Positions 24,167 to 30,900 of a DNA stretch of 64,000 nucleotides are shown one piece after another (positions within the stretch are counted from its first letter, which is position 1; each line of letters starts with the position of its first letter). The notes beneath the pieces are model-generated. The model was not told the DNA's origin. It was given only the letters and a program-made list of their open reading frames with translations, and ran no database searches. This DNA is from Glandiceps talaboti (lineage: Eukaryota > Hemichordata > Enteropneusta > Spengelidae). The stretch covers positions 2,163,111 to 2,227,110 of the forward strand of contig NC_135571.1 in NCBI RefSeq assembly GCF_964340395.1, in the 5' to 3' direction. The position numbers and the translations under genes were made by a program.

Positions 24167-25388
24167 AGCAACTACTACTACTACTACTACTACTACAGCA
24201 ACTACTACTACTACTACTTCTACTACTACTATTCCTACTACTACTGATACTATATTCAAAATTTGTTGAGTTGAAACATATGTTACAATACTGGAGACAT
24301 ACATCTGAATGATTCAGATGAAAGATACGTCAAGTTGAAATTTACACTCTAACTAGGTAATTTGATCTATGTTTATCAATGAGATGTCAGTGAAAGGATT
24401 CTGACATTCTTCTGTAACACACTTCCATTAAAGAAGATTGTACTGACTTGATGAAAAATGCTAACAAACATTAACATGTTGAAAGTTAGTTTGGAAACTT
24501 TTTGATTCGAGTTTTGTTGAGACATACCAGTTTTCATTTGCATTTCCATGAATGAATACATGTCATAGTTTTTATGTACATGTTGATTTTTAAATTTAAA
24601 AAAAATACAGAATAAGTGTATTTCCACATTCAACCTTTTGCAGTAGTTTCAGTAGGAAGGCTTTATGATATTAAAAGTACTTTATGGCATGCAGCATACT
24701 TTCATTTCTCCTGTGTTCAATTATAATAATCTTTTCCCAAATGTGGTAGATGTGAAAAGGATATATAATTCATGAAATAATGTCAGGGATATTCATTCCC
24801 AATCCCCAGAGTTTGTCATTTCTGGCTTTTAGAAATATTTCTGAATGTTCTAAGCTTTGACTCCCAACCAGCTGGAACAGATTGTGAAAAGTAATGATTC
24901 ACCTACTCTAAGAATATGCTAACTGGATACAAGCATAATAATGCAAGTTATACATTCACTAGAATTTAGAAAACTGACAGGACCACAACTAAGGGAATGA
25001 GAGATGCTTATGACAAAAAAAAACAAGTCTAGAAAAAAAAGGAAAATCATTTCAGGGACGAAGAGTATTACTATTAATTTAAATATTACAAGTCTATATT
25101 ATTGGATCACATACATGGACATTTAGGAAGAAGGCTGAGCGATTCAGCTGAAGTATACTGTAGAGTCTGAAACTAATACAAAATACGTCCGCTAAATAAA
25201 TTACTCTAATTTCTAACCATTAGTTATAGTTTTAACGTTCTTACCTGGAAAAGTGGAGAGCCGTTGGTTGGTTCTGTAACATTTGTAGATTCTCTTGAAT
25301 TCAAACTAAAGAAGCTTCCATTGTTGTTTGAATTTGAATTCAGTGGTTTGAAGAAGGGAACCTTTTCTCGTTCTCGTTGGGTCTGCAT
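373..25388 (-). CDS. SYCP1: SYCP1 homolog, synaptonemal complex transverse-filament protein (14 N-terminal coding exons; 3' part outside window)
   Basis: Fourteen minus-strand exons join without a phase break into about 560 residues: 48 Ser/Asn-rich residues, a Q/N-rich stretch with a 19-Gln run, then nearly continuous Glu/Lys/Gln-rich coiled coil. Three blocks identify the family. EAEKIRRWKVSTEMEIKQK corresponds to the vertebrate SYCP1 block EAEKIKKWKVSTE. IESQRKSILELQ corresponds to IIEAQRKAIQELQ. STREMCNLLKD corresponds to ATRHLCNLLKE. They occur in the same order and spacing as in vertebrates. SYCP1 is known to form the transverse filaments of the synaptonemal complex: N-termini from opposite sides meet in the central element and C-termini anchor to the chromosome axes, during meiosis. 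Vertebrate SYCP1 is just under 1000 residues, so roughly the last 40% should lie to the left of position 1. Each intron uses GT-AG ends. Identity rests on the N-terminal blocks; the later coiled coil is less diagnostic. Confidence 0.9.
609..760. mobile_element. Palindromic MITE with 32-bp perfect terminal arms
   Basis: The left arm starts TATTTGACTTGCAAATTGTC and the right arm is its exact reverse complement over about 32 bases. Weaker pairing continues inward (TAGCAAGTTGA against the complement of TTCAAGTTGCTA). Small, non-coding, hairpin-forming. Confidence 0.65.
1593..1785. repeat. Two-copy tandem repeat of about 90-100 bp
   Basis: The two copies share ATGGCCAAAAGTGTATAAA followed by TTAGCTTGTTTTAAAATG, each preceded by a related TTTGATA...TTGCA...GGTTAA stretch. 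Confidence 0.6.
2070..2460. mobile_element. Dispersed fold-back repeat, copy A (inverted relative at 53.94-54.27 kb)
   Basis: The right part is an inverted repeat of about 50 bases: a CCAATATTTTTCTTTATTCAG-type arm against the complement of the TGAACGAAGATAAATACTGG-type arm, flanking a short core with GTGACAATGGCC. The left part (2100-2290) matches the reverse complement of 54.09-54.26 kb, for example the complement of GAGTATATACTCCATATTTTT. Confidence 0.55.
3265..3600. mobile_element. Two tandem copies of the CCAATATT fold-back repeat
   Basis: Copies at about 3270-3420 and 3441-3590 share TTTACTTCATTCATCTGGAA, GTCACCACTCGTCTAG and GAATCATTGTGACAAAGGT, and end in GGCTGAACG. Relatives are at 2.31, 18.67 and 53.95 kb. 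Confidence 0.55.
4261..4364 (-). CDS. SYCP1: SYCP1 exon 13
   Basis: Encodes ESNICLQTDLKEALGREKAS then YDKLDGMREQLDTA, ending in phase 2 at AG|gtaagt. Acceptor cttcatcatag. Confidence 0.84.
4365..5891. other. SYCP1 intron 12
   Basis: Contains a 5'-truncated SINE (4770-4920), a small palindrome near 5468-5525 (ACTATTTTGTTC against its complement) and a poly-G tract at 5823-5839. No coding exon seen. Confidence 0.5.
4770..4922 (+). mobile_element. 5'-truncated SINE (3' half only)
   Basis: Shares GGATTGTATGCTCCCTGGGG, TAATAATTGTAAAGCGCTTT and GAGCACGG...AAAGCG.TATATAAGAA with the fuller SINE at 46.02-46.38 kb, in the opposite orientation. Ends in a short ATTAATA tail. The minus-strand open frame across it is a by-product. 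Confidence 0.75.
5892..5996 (-). CDS. SYCP1: SYCP1 exon 12
   Basis: Thirty-five codons, phase 0/0: DTIGNLGNQIKDLTRERDAL then NSQLDELTLTATIRE. Acceptor ttttaatacag, donor GAA|gtaagt. Confidence 0.84.
5997..8016. other. SYCP1 intron 11
   Basis: About 2 kb of AT-rich sequence. It contains a palindromic MITE (6276-6630) and short poly-A/poly-T tracts. Neighbouring phases are 0 on both sides, so a further in-frame exon could be hidden, but I see none. Confidence 0.45.
6276..6630. mobile_element. Palindromic MITE, TTTAAAGTGGCCATRTGGAT family, copy 1
   Basis: The left end (AAAAGTGGTCATATGGATGA) and the right end (complement of CATGGCCACTTTAAAT) are inverted. The inner arms also pair (GGCTTCCTACTT against AAGTAGGAAGCC). 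The same structure recurs at 56212-56582. Ends sit in TTAA-like sequence. Confidence 0.65.
8017..8133 (-). CDS. SYCP1: SYCP1 exon 11
   Basis: Thirty-nine codons, phase 0/0: DELSQLAEKCKMLRETYEVE then KESDRLFIYQLKEREEELK. Acceptor cattattatag, donor AAG|gtaatt. Continuous coiled-coil composition. Confidence 0.85.
8410..8665. repeat. 56-bp tandem repeat (about 4.3 copies) derived from the end of SYCP1 exon 10
   Basis: CCTTTTAACATACTAACCTC recurs at 8419, 8475, 8531 and 8587 with a variant at 8643, a strict 56-base period. On the minus strand each unit carries CTGGCAAAGAG|GTTAGTATG, matching the real exon end CTGACAAAGAG|GTTAGTAC. Upstream, GTCTGAAAAACTGACATCTTG matches exon TGTGAAAAACTAAGATCTCG. 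The unit is therefore an exon-intron junction copy lacking about 10 exon bases. Confidence 0.85.
8666..8824 (-). CDS. SYCP1: SYCP1 exon 10 (its 3' end is tandemly copied in the next intron)
   Basis: Fifty-three codons, phase 0/0: YEADQKYSDLTKQHDDLEVT, IDELKENVAELETERDRLCE, KLRSRNHSLADKE. Acceptor tgtcatttcag, donor GAG|gttagt. About the last 45 coding bases and the first 20 intron bases are the evident source of the 56-bp tandem repeat just downstream (8410-8665), so several look-alike splice donors follow the real one. I chose the first donor because it retains the full heptad-rich helix and the correct phase. Confidence 0.87.
9889..10047 (-). pseudogene. Short open frame of unknown function in the candidate transposon
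   Basis: Fifty-two codons from an ATG at 10045-10047: MGMTTLNMTDYSENENSDIG then EADHMRPKMNLSFQ... A second acidic open stretch just upstream on the same strand (EENEDNCELFDNEEG) is in another frame and ends in a stop. The acidic composition looks like decayed coding sequence. Function not recognised. Confidence 0.2.
10706..11671 (+). pseudogene. Unrecognised three-exon gene with one in-frame stop
   Basis: Exon 1 (10706-10880) starts MTYQPIKSTGAISPALQIRK and ends PTHFGDE plus one base at GAAG|gtatgt. Exon 2 (11169-11403) continues VETQDDFRKSSVNIKVQKTE with Lys/Gln/Arg-rich sequence and meets a TAG at 11348-11350. The same frame then reads on across AAAG|gtacta into exon 3 (11641-11671), ending FQSDFQEPMDID and stop. 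Either the protein ends at the TAG (118 residues) or the gene carries a nonsense change. Exon 2 in another frame reads EEKQAKRLAKLYGNFKKD, which hints at a frameshift. An AAGATGGCGGCC motif at 10782-10793 is YY1-like and may mark a promoter or an alternative short start. No family recognised. It lies in a SYCP1 intron, on the opposite strand. Confidence 0.35.
12969..13003. repeat. (TG)n microsatellite
   Basis: Uninterrupted TG dinucleotides preceded by GTTT/GTCT-rich sequence from about 12910. Confidence 0.95.
13264..13388 (-). CDS. SYCP1: SYCP1 exon 9
   Basis: Encodes ECMDEKLKEAESMIEEHKTQ then LESANCVIEQEKSNLAQMQE then MK. The acceptor chosen is cttcatag, because the next AG two bases on would put a stop in frame. 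Phase 1 in, phase 0 out (AAG|gtatta). Its downstream intron (8825-13263) is one of the longest in this gene in the window and holds the candidate transposon. Confidence 0.82.
13726..13834 (-). CDS. SYCP1: SYCP1 exon 8
   Basis: Encodes LQTLSQELKEKDQNISDIQQ then QMKENMDRITTMHDEK. Phase 0 in (acceptor ttcaaccag), phase 1 out (donor AAAG|gtatga). The KEKD..I..IQ pattern resembles the KEKQ..LL.IQIT segment of vertebrate SYCP1, but alignment here is only approximate. Confidence 0.82.
14579..14652 (-). CDS. SYCP1: SYCP1 exon 7
   Basis: Encodes LSKEQEENLKIKQEFQTEES then CLQEK, a charged coiled coil. Phase 1 in, phase 0 out. Donor AAG|gtttgt is weaker than those of its neighbours; acceptor ctccatgtag. 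Confidence 0.8.
15134..15203 (-). CDS. SYCP1: SYCP1 exon 6
   Basis: Encodes ELSEKFKELTLKHNATLNEL then SVK, phase 0 in and phase 1 out (donor T|gtaagt, acceptor ttttacacag). Heptad-like leucines fit the helical rod. It lies where vertebrate SYCP1 has EKMITAFEELRVQAENS. Confidence 0.82.
15238..15470 (-). mobile_element. Retroposon 3' end with (AAAT)n tail (LINE/SINE 3' fragment)
   Basis: Read on the minus strand, the segment ends TAAATGGGCTTTATGCCCGT then TGGTTTACCTGAATAAATAAATAAATA. A conserved hairpin (GGGCTTTATGCCC) just before a short A-rich microsatellite tail is typical of CR1/L2-type LINE 3' ends and of SINEs that share them. 5' part absent. Confidence 0.6.
15715..15812. mobile_element. 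Small hairpin element, copy 1 (relative at 33186-33290)
   Basis: GGATTTTTACATTTTTCTTT pairs with the complement of AAAGAAAGACGTAAAAATCC around a short loop. The phrase AGCCTGAAATCCATGCGGAC resembles GCCTGGAATCCGGTGCGGAT at 33189. Confidence 0.5.
15870..16002 (-). CDS. SYCP1: SYCP1 exon 5 (TREMCNLLKD block)
   Basis: Completes the split Lys codon and encodes IDSTREMCNLLKDHTAKV, then QDKLTVFEGDRDAVKES, then SNQTIQQYE. TREMCNLLKD matches vertebrate SYCP1 TRHLCNLLKE, and the later GDRDAVKE corresponds to the charged stretch EREETRQ. Ends in phase 0 at GAA|gtaagt. Coiled-coil composition. Confidence 0.92.
16177..16236. repeat. (TG)n microsatellite
   Basis: About 58 bases of TG repeats, preceded by GTGCG repeats. 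The open frames across it are artefacts. Confidence 0.95.
16418..16575. mobile_element. Palindromic MITE
   Basis: AAATTTTTATTCCAAACACA...AAACTTGAAAATTGT at the left pairs with ACAATTTTTCAAGTTTGTGT...TTGGAACAAAAATTT at the right, about 38 bp with few mismatches. It lies in the intron between SYCP1 exons 5 and 4. Confidence 0.65.
16898..16965 (-). CDS. SYCP1: SYCP1 exon 4
   Basis: Encodes LQYENLSAKLQDEMDNRVEI then IQ, ending in phase 2 at AA|gtaagt. Two tandem acceptors exist (ctctgcag and cttcag, six bases apart). The upstream one gives LQYENLSAKL, which aligns without a gap with vertebrate FGNEKVSLKL, so I chose it. Use of the other would drop two residues. Confidence 0.85.
17275..17645. repeat. 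Dispersed 370-bp repeat, copy 1 of 3
   Basis: Begins GGTTCCGGTTACCTGACCCC and contains TTCTTCCAATCTGTAATGGC. Inverted copies are at 38338-38700 and 56830-57215. Within each copy one strand keeps a related peptide ([19 protein letters not shown]), so the repeat may come from a protein-coding element. Confidence 0.7.
17935..18078. repeat. 48-bp tandem repeat, three copies
   Basis: Copies start at 17935, 17983 and 18031 with ACTCAACATT or ACTAAACATT and share GACATTGAAGCATTGCAGGA (last copy truncated). Confidence 0.8.
18465..18530 (-). CDS. SYCP1: SYCP1 exon 3
   Basis: Twenty-two codons, phase 0/0, encoding DKKITDAQHTIESQRKSIL then ELQ. Aligns without gaps with the vertebrate SYCP1 stretch ending IIEAQRKAIQELQ. 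Donor CAG|gttagt, acceptor ttaattcag. Confidence 0.9.
18665..18785. mobile_element. CCAATATT fold-back repeat fragment
   Basis: GACTCGTAGTGACAAAGGCC...GGTCACTCGTATTTGCTTGG...TATTGGGGAATAACATCT. Right half of the same family as at 2.31-2.45 kb; it ends only about 20 bases from SYCP1 exon 2. Confidence 0.5.
18805..19092 (-). CDS. SYCP1: SYCP1 exon 2 with polyglutamine run and the conserved WKVST motif
   Basis: Ninety-six codons, phase 0 at both ends (minus-strand acceptor ttattgacag, donor CAGAAG|gtaaga). It starts FAAQSQTQQNGNQSNF, continues through a Ser/Thr/Pro linker with TPRQR, then a 19-residue glutamine run coded by three CAG then mostly CAA codons (about 18914-18972), then SQVVGTEKITNLHTKL and the conserved EAEKIRRWKVSTEMEIKQK. 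That last block is the start of the SYCP1 helical core, used in vertebrates for tetramer formation and N-terminal head-to-head assembly. The glutamine run lies directly before the conserved helix and is probably length-variable. Confidence 0.92.
19320..19371. mobile_element. Decayed end related to the 43.75-kb fold-back MITE
   Basis: GTTTTAGATGAAACATAGCA...AAGGCACGAATGACTGTCAA CAGTCTA is a mutated version of the right arm of the 43751-43935 element (GTTTAGATAAAACGTAGGAA...GACTGTCGACAGTCTA). Confidence 0.5.
20050..21640. repeat. 188-bp satellite, eight tandem copies
   Basis: TGTTAACTAATACTGATCTC recurs at 20161, 20349, 20537, 20726, 20914, 21101, 21289 and 21477, a period of 187-189 bases. 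Copies are highly similar. Each also holds CCCCAGTCATTTACTGGGGC, which is itself an imperfect palindrome. The right edge runs into a diverged partial copy (21640-21735). Confidence 0.92.
22014..22878. repeat. Tandem array built on CCTTACAATTTTCAAT, with embedded palindromes
   Basis: The 16-base core CCTTACAATTTTCAAT recurs dozens of times, joined by two alternative linkers: GGTTGATAGGTG (28-base unit) or AGTTAGGCT (25-base unit). Three times a 29-base near-perfect palindrome interrupts the array (GGCACCTATCAACC then AGGTTGATAGGTGCC, near 22337, 22504 and 22695), as if the array has been folded back and recopied. Confidence 0.88.
23121..23260. mobile_element. Palindromic MITE
   Basis: GTTTATAGCATTCATATCAA...ATATACTGTTTCAATT at the left pairs with AATTGAAACAGTATAC...GATATGGATGCTATAAAC at the right: about 45-bp arms with a few mismatches. 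Confidence 0.65.
23560..23695. repeat. Fragments of the GGGGAACC/GGTAAAAT dispersed repeat
   Basis: GCTAAGGTTGGGGAACCTTG, GGGGGAATATGGTAAAAT and the later GTGGGGAACCCCGGTAACAT match, in reverse complement, sequence at 21.69-21.73 and 58.88-59.0 kb. Confidence 0.5.
23947..24245. repeat. (CTA)n trinucleotide microsatellite, about 300 bp
   Basis: CTA triplets with CAC and ATTCCT interruptions that are themselves repeated, showing internal duplication. It produces a valine-only open frame on the minus strand that is not a gene. Confidence 0.95.
25245..25388 (-). CDS. SYCP1: SYCP1 coding exon 1 (start codon exon)
   Basis: Encodes 48 residues beginning MQTQREREKVPFFKPLNS, a low-complexity Ser/Asn-rich head with FFKPLN and SFFSLN motifs, like the unstructured Phe-containing head of vertebrate SYCP1. 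The start is the ATG in ACCATGC context (complement of 25386-25388). The frame stays open upstream, but with no other ATG. A pyrimidine-rich acceptor (ttctctgtgacag on the minus strand) lies about 15 bases upstream of the ATG, so an untranslated first exon is likely further to the right. The exon ends in phase 0 at CAG|gtaaga. Confidence 0.85.
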
Positions 25389-25919
25389 GGTGGCATTAAA
25401 AGCTGTCACAGAGAAACTGTGTGAATGTCTTCAAAACTGAGCTATACAACATGGAATTCTTCAATTAGGTTTCTTTGGACAATAAATAATAAATATCAAC
25501 TGCCAAATTCTGTTATGCCATAGTCTGCAAATTATAATCACAAGAAAAAGTCATGTGGTTGCATATGTCTTTTCAAGTTTTTGTTGTTGTTTTGTTTTGG
25601 TGAAACTTACGAAATTGGTCTGTATCTCTTGAACATTAACATCTACCAGTACAGAAGTAGTATGTAAGATATGAACGCAGTAAAGAAAAGACGAACCTGT
25701 CAAGGTAACATGATAATTGGTAGTATTTCAAGTATGTGCATTTTAACTTTTATGTTTTACTTTTAGTATGTTTCAAAAAGATTTACCATTACAACCAAAA
25801 CCCCTTGAACCCAACCCAAAAATTGTATATCGTAAGGCAGACAATGTCAATGGCGTGGTTGTCATCGTTTCAAGACATTTGGTTCAAAGCAAACACATGT
25901 ACACATCAAGCTACAGACA

Positions 25920-26046
25920 TAGTCTAGAAGCTATCCGTGGTTTCGATTCTCTTCGATCTCTCTCCACAAACAAAACAGATACATATATAGACTTACAGAG
26001 AGAGATCGAAGAGGATCGAAACCACGTACGGATAGCTACTAGACTA
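25920..26046. mobile_element. Fold-back MITE in the SYCP1-NELL intergenic region
   Basis: TAGTCTAGAAGCTATCCGTG...GATCTCTCTC at the left pairs with GAGAGAGATC...CGGATAGCTACTAGACTA at the right: about 45-bp arms. The TAGTCTAG terminus resembles the MITEs near 44.27 and 52.29 kb. The open frame across it is an artefact. Confidence 0.65.
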
Positions 26047-26854
26047 AGCTAAACAGGAAATTAATTAAAAGAAAATATTCATTATATATATTTAGATGCT
26101 AACAAATTCTATATAAATTCTTCTTTCTTGAAAGCATGAGTAAAAAATTATTCAAAATGACTAAAATTCATTGAAATTGCCTTTGGAATACAAACGTGTT
26201 CACACCGTACTGCAACGTTGTCGAAAGTCGGAAAGGCACAAACACAAAGTGAGTAGTGTTTGGTCGTGTTGAACCTTTTTTGGTATGAATAAACGTGTTG
26301 ATGAATTTGTTTTGAGTGGAATTAACTCCTACATTGAAACGGAACGAGAAGAATCACATGTTTTACATCTACTCTGAAGCTGTGGACACCTTTTCTGGAA
26401 TTATTTTGCACATCAAAATCAAGCAGTCCTCGGTTGTAGCCAGGCAGGTGAATATGAACTATTCACGACCTGATTATGTCACAAAGAACATGTAATATTA
26501 CACCTTATTCACAGATTAATTGTATAAACTGGTTACTGTCAACACATGCCACTACTGTGACTCTGTTATCAAAGAAACTGAACAGCACTAGAGGAAATTT
26601 ATCAATATAATTGGACTGCTCACCTCTCTTCGCCCTCGTCTGTCACCTTGTTGGGCTCGAAACGCAGGTTATTTAATTTAGCCCTGTGGTATGAATTCGT
26701 AACTTTACGTCGTTATAGTTTACCCTGTTCGACATAAAATATTCAGATTTACGGGCCTAGGTCCGTCACTGGCAGACGACAATTTCTGCTAGTTTTGTAA
26801 CTTCTAACCAACCAAAACCACGCTCTTTGACACAAACACAAAACAAAAGACCAA

Positions 26855-26900
26855 CTGTGATTGGACGAGAGCTCTGTATCGGCAATATGGCGGTCATTTC
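26855..26900 (+). promoter_or_regulatory. Promoter-like block: inverted CCAAT box and YY1-like ATGGCGG element
   Basis: TGATTGGACGAG (26857-26868) contains an inverted CCAAT box, a typical NF-Y site. About 20 bases on, CAATATGGCGGTC (26883-26895) matches the YY1-type ATGGCGG element common at animal TATA-less promoters just downstream of the start site. No TATA box is seen. The position, before a strong splice donor on the plus strand, suggests that NELL transcription starts near here. The same block could serve SYCP1 on the other strand. Confidence 0.5.
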
Positions 26901-26995
26901 AACACCTTTGCGGAAAATCGTTCACTTTTATTGAGAAAAATAAGGACAGTTTGCCGACAAATCTTTCAGAAAATGCCTTTAGAAGGTGAGTGGTA
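26880..26995 (+). other. Probable NELL 5'UTR exon with two short upstream ORFs
   Basis: The segment ends in a consensus donor, AGAAG|gtgagt at 26995. A pyrimidine-rich acceptor (cccctcttacag) ends at 27781, and between 27782 and the NELL ATG at 27940 there is no other ATG. It carries a 15-codon upstream ORF (26887-26934, MAVISTPLRKIVHFY). A second starts at 26983: after splicing to 27782 it reads MPLEE then stop. Such uORFs commonly lower translation of the main frame. The exon boundary on the left is a guess. Confidence 0.45.
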
Positions 26996-27781
26996 AGGCA
27001 AGATGGGCGATGCCGTAAGTTATTCTTTGGTTTGAGGCCTTTATAAGGATATATCTATCTTGTACTCGAGAAGTTCCATGTGTCACTTGATGTGTTTACA
27101 AACCGTGTGTAGACGGGAGGCATACTGAGTGTTTACTTATGGCTATAGTATCAGTGATGGTGATAGAACAGCTCGCGTCAGACAAACGCCCTTCCTTCCG
27201 AGTTTAATTAAGAGCCAACTTCTACCCCACGGGTAGTTTTGACGCATGTTGCGCCAAGTCTTGGCAGCTTCCCAGGTCTAAAAATAAGATATGAATGAAT
27301 AAATTATTTTAAGATTAGACACAACCACGCTGCTCTGTATGTAAGGCACTACACACGGGACGTGGGTTGTAGTCGAAATTAATGTATTGCAGATCCTCCC
27401 ACTACCGAATACTTATGACAGCTATCAAGTACCGTTGTTTATTGTGTGTCTTTCCGTGTCTTTGTTCGCGCCGTCAACTACAAATCATAGTTGGGTGGAC
27501 ATTTTTCAACATAGATTCATTCTATTGAATGGTTGCGTCCAAGTGTTTCCGGTCAACATTTATATATCGTGGGCTTCACCATGTTTTGCGTATGGTATTG
27601 ACGTAAACAGCCTATGCGTGGATTAGAAATGTGAACCGATTTGATAATGTAATATATAAGAATTAGAAATGTTATTATTATTTGTTGATTATGAGAGTGA
27701 TTTCTAGAGAAACGAGATCGTGATAGAGTTCTAACGTTAAGAACACGCATCACCCCTCATTGTACGTCTCCCCTCTTACAG

Positions 27782-27939
27782 AATAGTTGGTTCCAAAGTG
27801 TTATTTACAAAAAGGCGAGAAGTCTAAGACGTGAGCAAATCACATCGGAAAGACGAACACGCGACTGAGATAAGTCGACAGTCCACTGAAGCGAAACTAC
27901 GATCGTATTTTTAAAGGACCATTATCGAAAGAAGGAACA
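27782..27939 (+). other. Probable NELL 5'UTR part of the start-codon exon
   Basis: Begins after the acceptor cccctcttacag and contains no ATG before the NELL start codon at 27940, so the first AUG of this exon is the main start. Confidence 0.5.
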
Positions 27940-27985
27940 ATGTTAATTTTCGTGCCAGCCTTTGTTAGTTTCTTCATAGCCAGCG
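27940..27985 (+). CDS. NELL: NELL coding exon 1 (signal peptide)
   Basis: ATG in GAACAATGT context encodes [15 protein letters not shown], a hydrophobic secretion signal, and ends in phase 1 at AGCG|gtaagt. The mature protein probably begins near VYGYGMD of the next exon, where vertebrate NELL reads VGFGMDPDL. Confidence 0.85.
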
Positions 27986-30900
27986 GTAAGTCACACGAAA
28001 TCTTTGATTATTTGTGTGAATACACATTTGTCCTCCAGGTTGTTTGCATTTTGTCAAAAGCTAATACTGAAAAGGTGGTAATTTATACTAATGGATGAAC
28101 TTCATTGTACAGTAATAGGTTGTCAGTAAACCTTTTAAATTCTATTGTAGAACTGTCTCTCACAAATATTCAGAACTCAAGTCACGCAACTTAAATCCTA
28201 ACCTTTGCTATATAGTTGATCATTCAATTGATATAAAGGCAAATTAATGTGACAAGGTCATGCTTAGGAATACTATTATTATTTTTATGTGATGGGAAAG
28301 TTCGACTTGTTAATTTGATATTGCCATAGCAATTTATGGATTGGGGCTGTTTGGTGACCTCTTTGATGCAATTTATAGAGAGGTCAGAGAAAAGACAAGA
28401 TTTTATTCAACTCGTCTGTCTTCACAGAAAGAAAGAATGCCTTACAATTACACAGCCTTCATTTCAAAGCATGCCTGTAGTACTACATAGTACATGTACA
28501 TGTAGTAGTAATATTTTTTTGATTGTGAGAATGATTCATACTCAGGGGTGTTGAAATATTAGAGTTAAGGTTTCTTCAAAGGTTACCAATGGCAAAGGAG
28601 TGTTTATAGAGGGTACAGAGCATTGAGCTCTCCCAGGGACTCTACAACAATATTCCATTCAAACAGTTTACATTGTTTCTAGCATGGACATCTGAAAGTG
28701 GCCCCCCAGAGACGATTCTGATAACCTCAAAAGAAACAAGTGCGTGGGTTTACTGATGTATGACTAAAAAGAATACTTTATAAACTGGTCAAATCTAGTT
28801 GACTAAAAATGTGGAGAATTTCAGAATTATTTGAAAAACATGAAATTGTAATATATTATTATGGTTCTGTTTTCGCTAACTTATTGAAAATATTTATTGA
28901 AATGGATATATTGTAGTAAGGTTAAGACTTTAAAAAGTTCTGATTAAATATGAAATATTATTATTAATTTATTTACAGATTTATAAATGTTTTTTAAAAT
29001 AATGTCAAACTTTATCTGACTTCTTGTCAGTAACAGATGTACCACTTTACAATTTCATATAAATGTTATGATACAGGCAACTAGTTTCATACATTAAAAC
29101 CTAAGTGCAGCTATATTCGTACACTTTATCTGAACAATTTTTTTTGGCTAAGGTTTGCTATCCGTGGCAACAGAGAGGTGAAAGCAGCTTATACCTACAT
29201 GTAGTAAAATTTTACTTTGAATATCCATATGTTGTAGCTTAACTTTGGTGGGAAGCCACGTGAAAATTATAATATACATTTGTATTGTATGTGGGAACTC
29301 AGGTAGATTTTACCTGCTTGCCACCCTAAAGAAAAAAAAATGGCAAGGAACCTTGGTAAAGTAACTGAAGGAACTCAGAATTTTACCTACCGTACTTACA
29401 TTGCACCACCCTTAACTTAAATGTTGGTAAAATGACTGGGGAACTCAGGTAGATTTACCTACTTACCAGAAACACTGATATAGGGAGCCCTGGTACAATG
29501 AACTCAGATAGATTTTACCTACTTATCACCCTGAGCAAAAAACTGATGATAGTGAACTCTGGTAAAACACATGAGGAACTCAGGTAGATTTCACCTGCTT
29601 ACTGCCGCTGACACTTTACAGGTATAAAGACAAAATATATTTTTTTATGGTAATATTGTACTAATAATATGAAGTGTGATAAATGATATGTTGGCTTTAT
29701 AAATGCTTGGATGTAGGATATAATCTTTGCGAACATAAATAATGAAAACAATTACTGAGACCTTAAAATGCAAAAAATGAAAATAAATGGGAAGGTTTAT
29801 GAGTACTCAAGTATGACATTGCCATTTCTATTGTAATTTCGTAATAGATTACTAGAATATCCGTCAAGTCACACCGAAGCAGATTTTCTTTGAAACATTT
29901 GCATTAAAAATTCAAATCATAGCAAACATTCTTTTCTTGAGATGAATTATTCAATATCCTAAATTCTTATGTGATAACAAGGTTATAAGTCATGATACAT
30001 TATTCATTAGATTTTAAAGTCATCACCATTATTCTTCTTCACTTAATTTGCAGTTTAGGAAAGGTCATTGCTTCTTCAATAATTTTGGCAAAATTTGAAC
30101 AAGGATTAATTTTTCCTTAGTTAACTCAGCTGTGTTATTTGCTATACATCAGGATTTGAAGGAGATTATTACATAATGGGATTTAATGATTTAATCTTTT
30201 TTAGCTTAGTATTAACTGGATTACATGTATATATGCTCTCCAGGGAGTTGGGGAAGTATAGCAGGTATAAATACCACTATAGGTTTCTATCTGCGTAATA
30301 ATTCTACCGCACATTGGGAACTTACATGTATTCTAATTCTGGCAATGTACATGTTACAAAATGTAGTCTAAATATACAATTGTGTAAACAATCTATATTT
30401 TAATACTGGGTTTGTTGATTTACATATTCTAAGATTTTATGTTCTGCAATGATGTACAGGTCATAGGGACATGTAATATTGTTTGTATGAAATATGACAC
30501 CCTGAATATGAATGATGTTACTACTTCTACTCCATCTTGGATATAACCAATGATGCTGCCAGTTTAAATAGAGAAATCATGTGTCATTGTATCAAGTAAG
30601 TGTGTCAGTATGCAGAGAATATTAGCTCATTCATAACAGTATTATTCATTATTCACATCTTTCGCTGGTGTGACGCCTGACATTCTGGCAACATTACGTG
30701 TCCCTGTGATAATGACTCCTGATGTCCAGAGAACATTACGTGTCCCTGTGATAATGACTCCTGATATTCTCTGGACTCCTGATATCCAGAGAACATTACG
30801 TGTCCCTGTGATAATGACTCCTGATATCCAGAGAACATTACGTGTCCCTGTGATAATGACTCCTGATATCCAGAGAACATTACGTGTCCCTGTGATAATG

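Larger units (their letters stand above)
19093..25244. other. SYCP1 intron 1 (6.2 kb), satellite-rich
   Basis: Holds two decayed MITE ends (19.2-19.56 kb), the 188-bp satellite, the TTACAATTTTCAAT array, a palindromic MITE and a long CTA microsatellite. Non-repeat stretches (19.6-20.05, 21.75-22.0, 22.9-23.1, 24.3-25.2 kb) show no exon. Confidence 0.6.
25389..27939. promoter_or_regulatory. Divergent intergenic region between SYCP1 and NELL start codons
   Basis: The 2.55 kb between the two start codons runs in opposite directions to both genes. The left part (25.4-26.1 kb) holds AT-rich sequence and a fold-back repeat. About 26.2-27.3 kb has more CpG than the surroundings. The strongest promoter-like block is at 26.85-27.0 kb. 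A separate UTR exon probably exists on each side. Sharing of one promoter by both genes is inference. Confidence 0.6.

Noticed and set aside
23927-24304. Valine-only open frame of 125 codons
   Set aside because: Simple translation of a CTA microsatellite.
25768-26052. 94-codon open frame between the two genes
   Set aside because: Its second half is a fold-back MITE and the first half shows no family or splice evidence.
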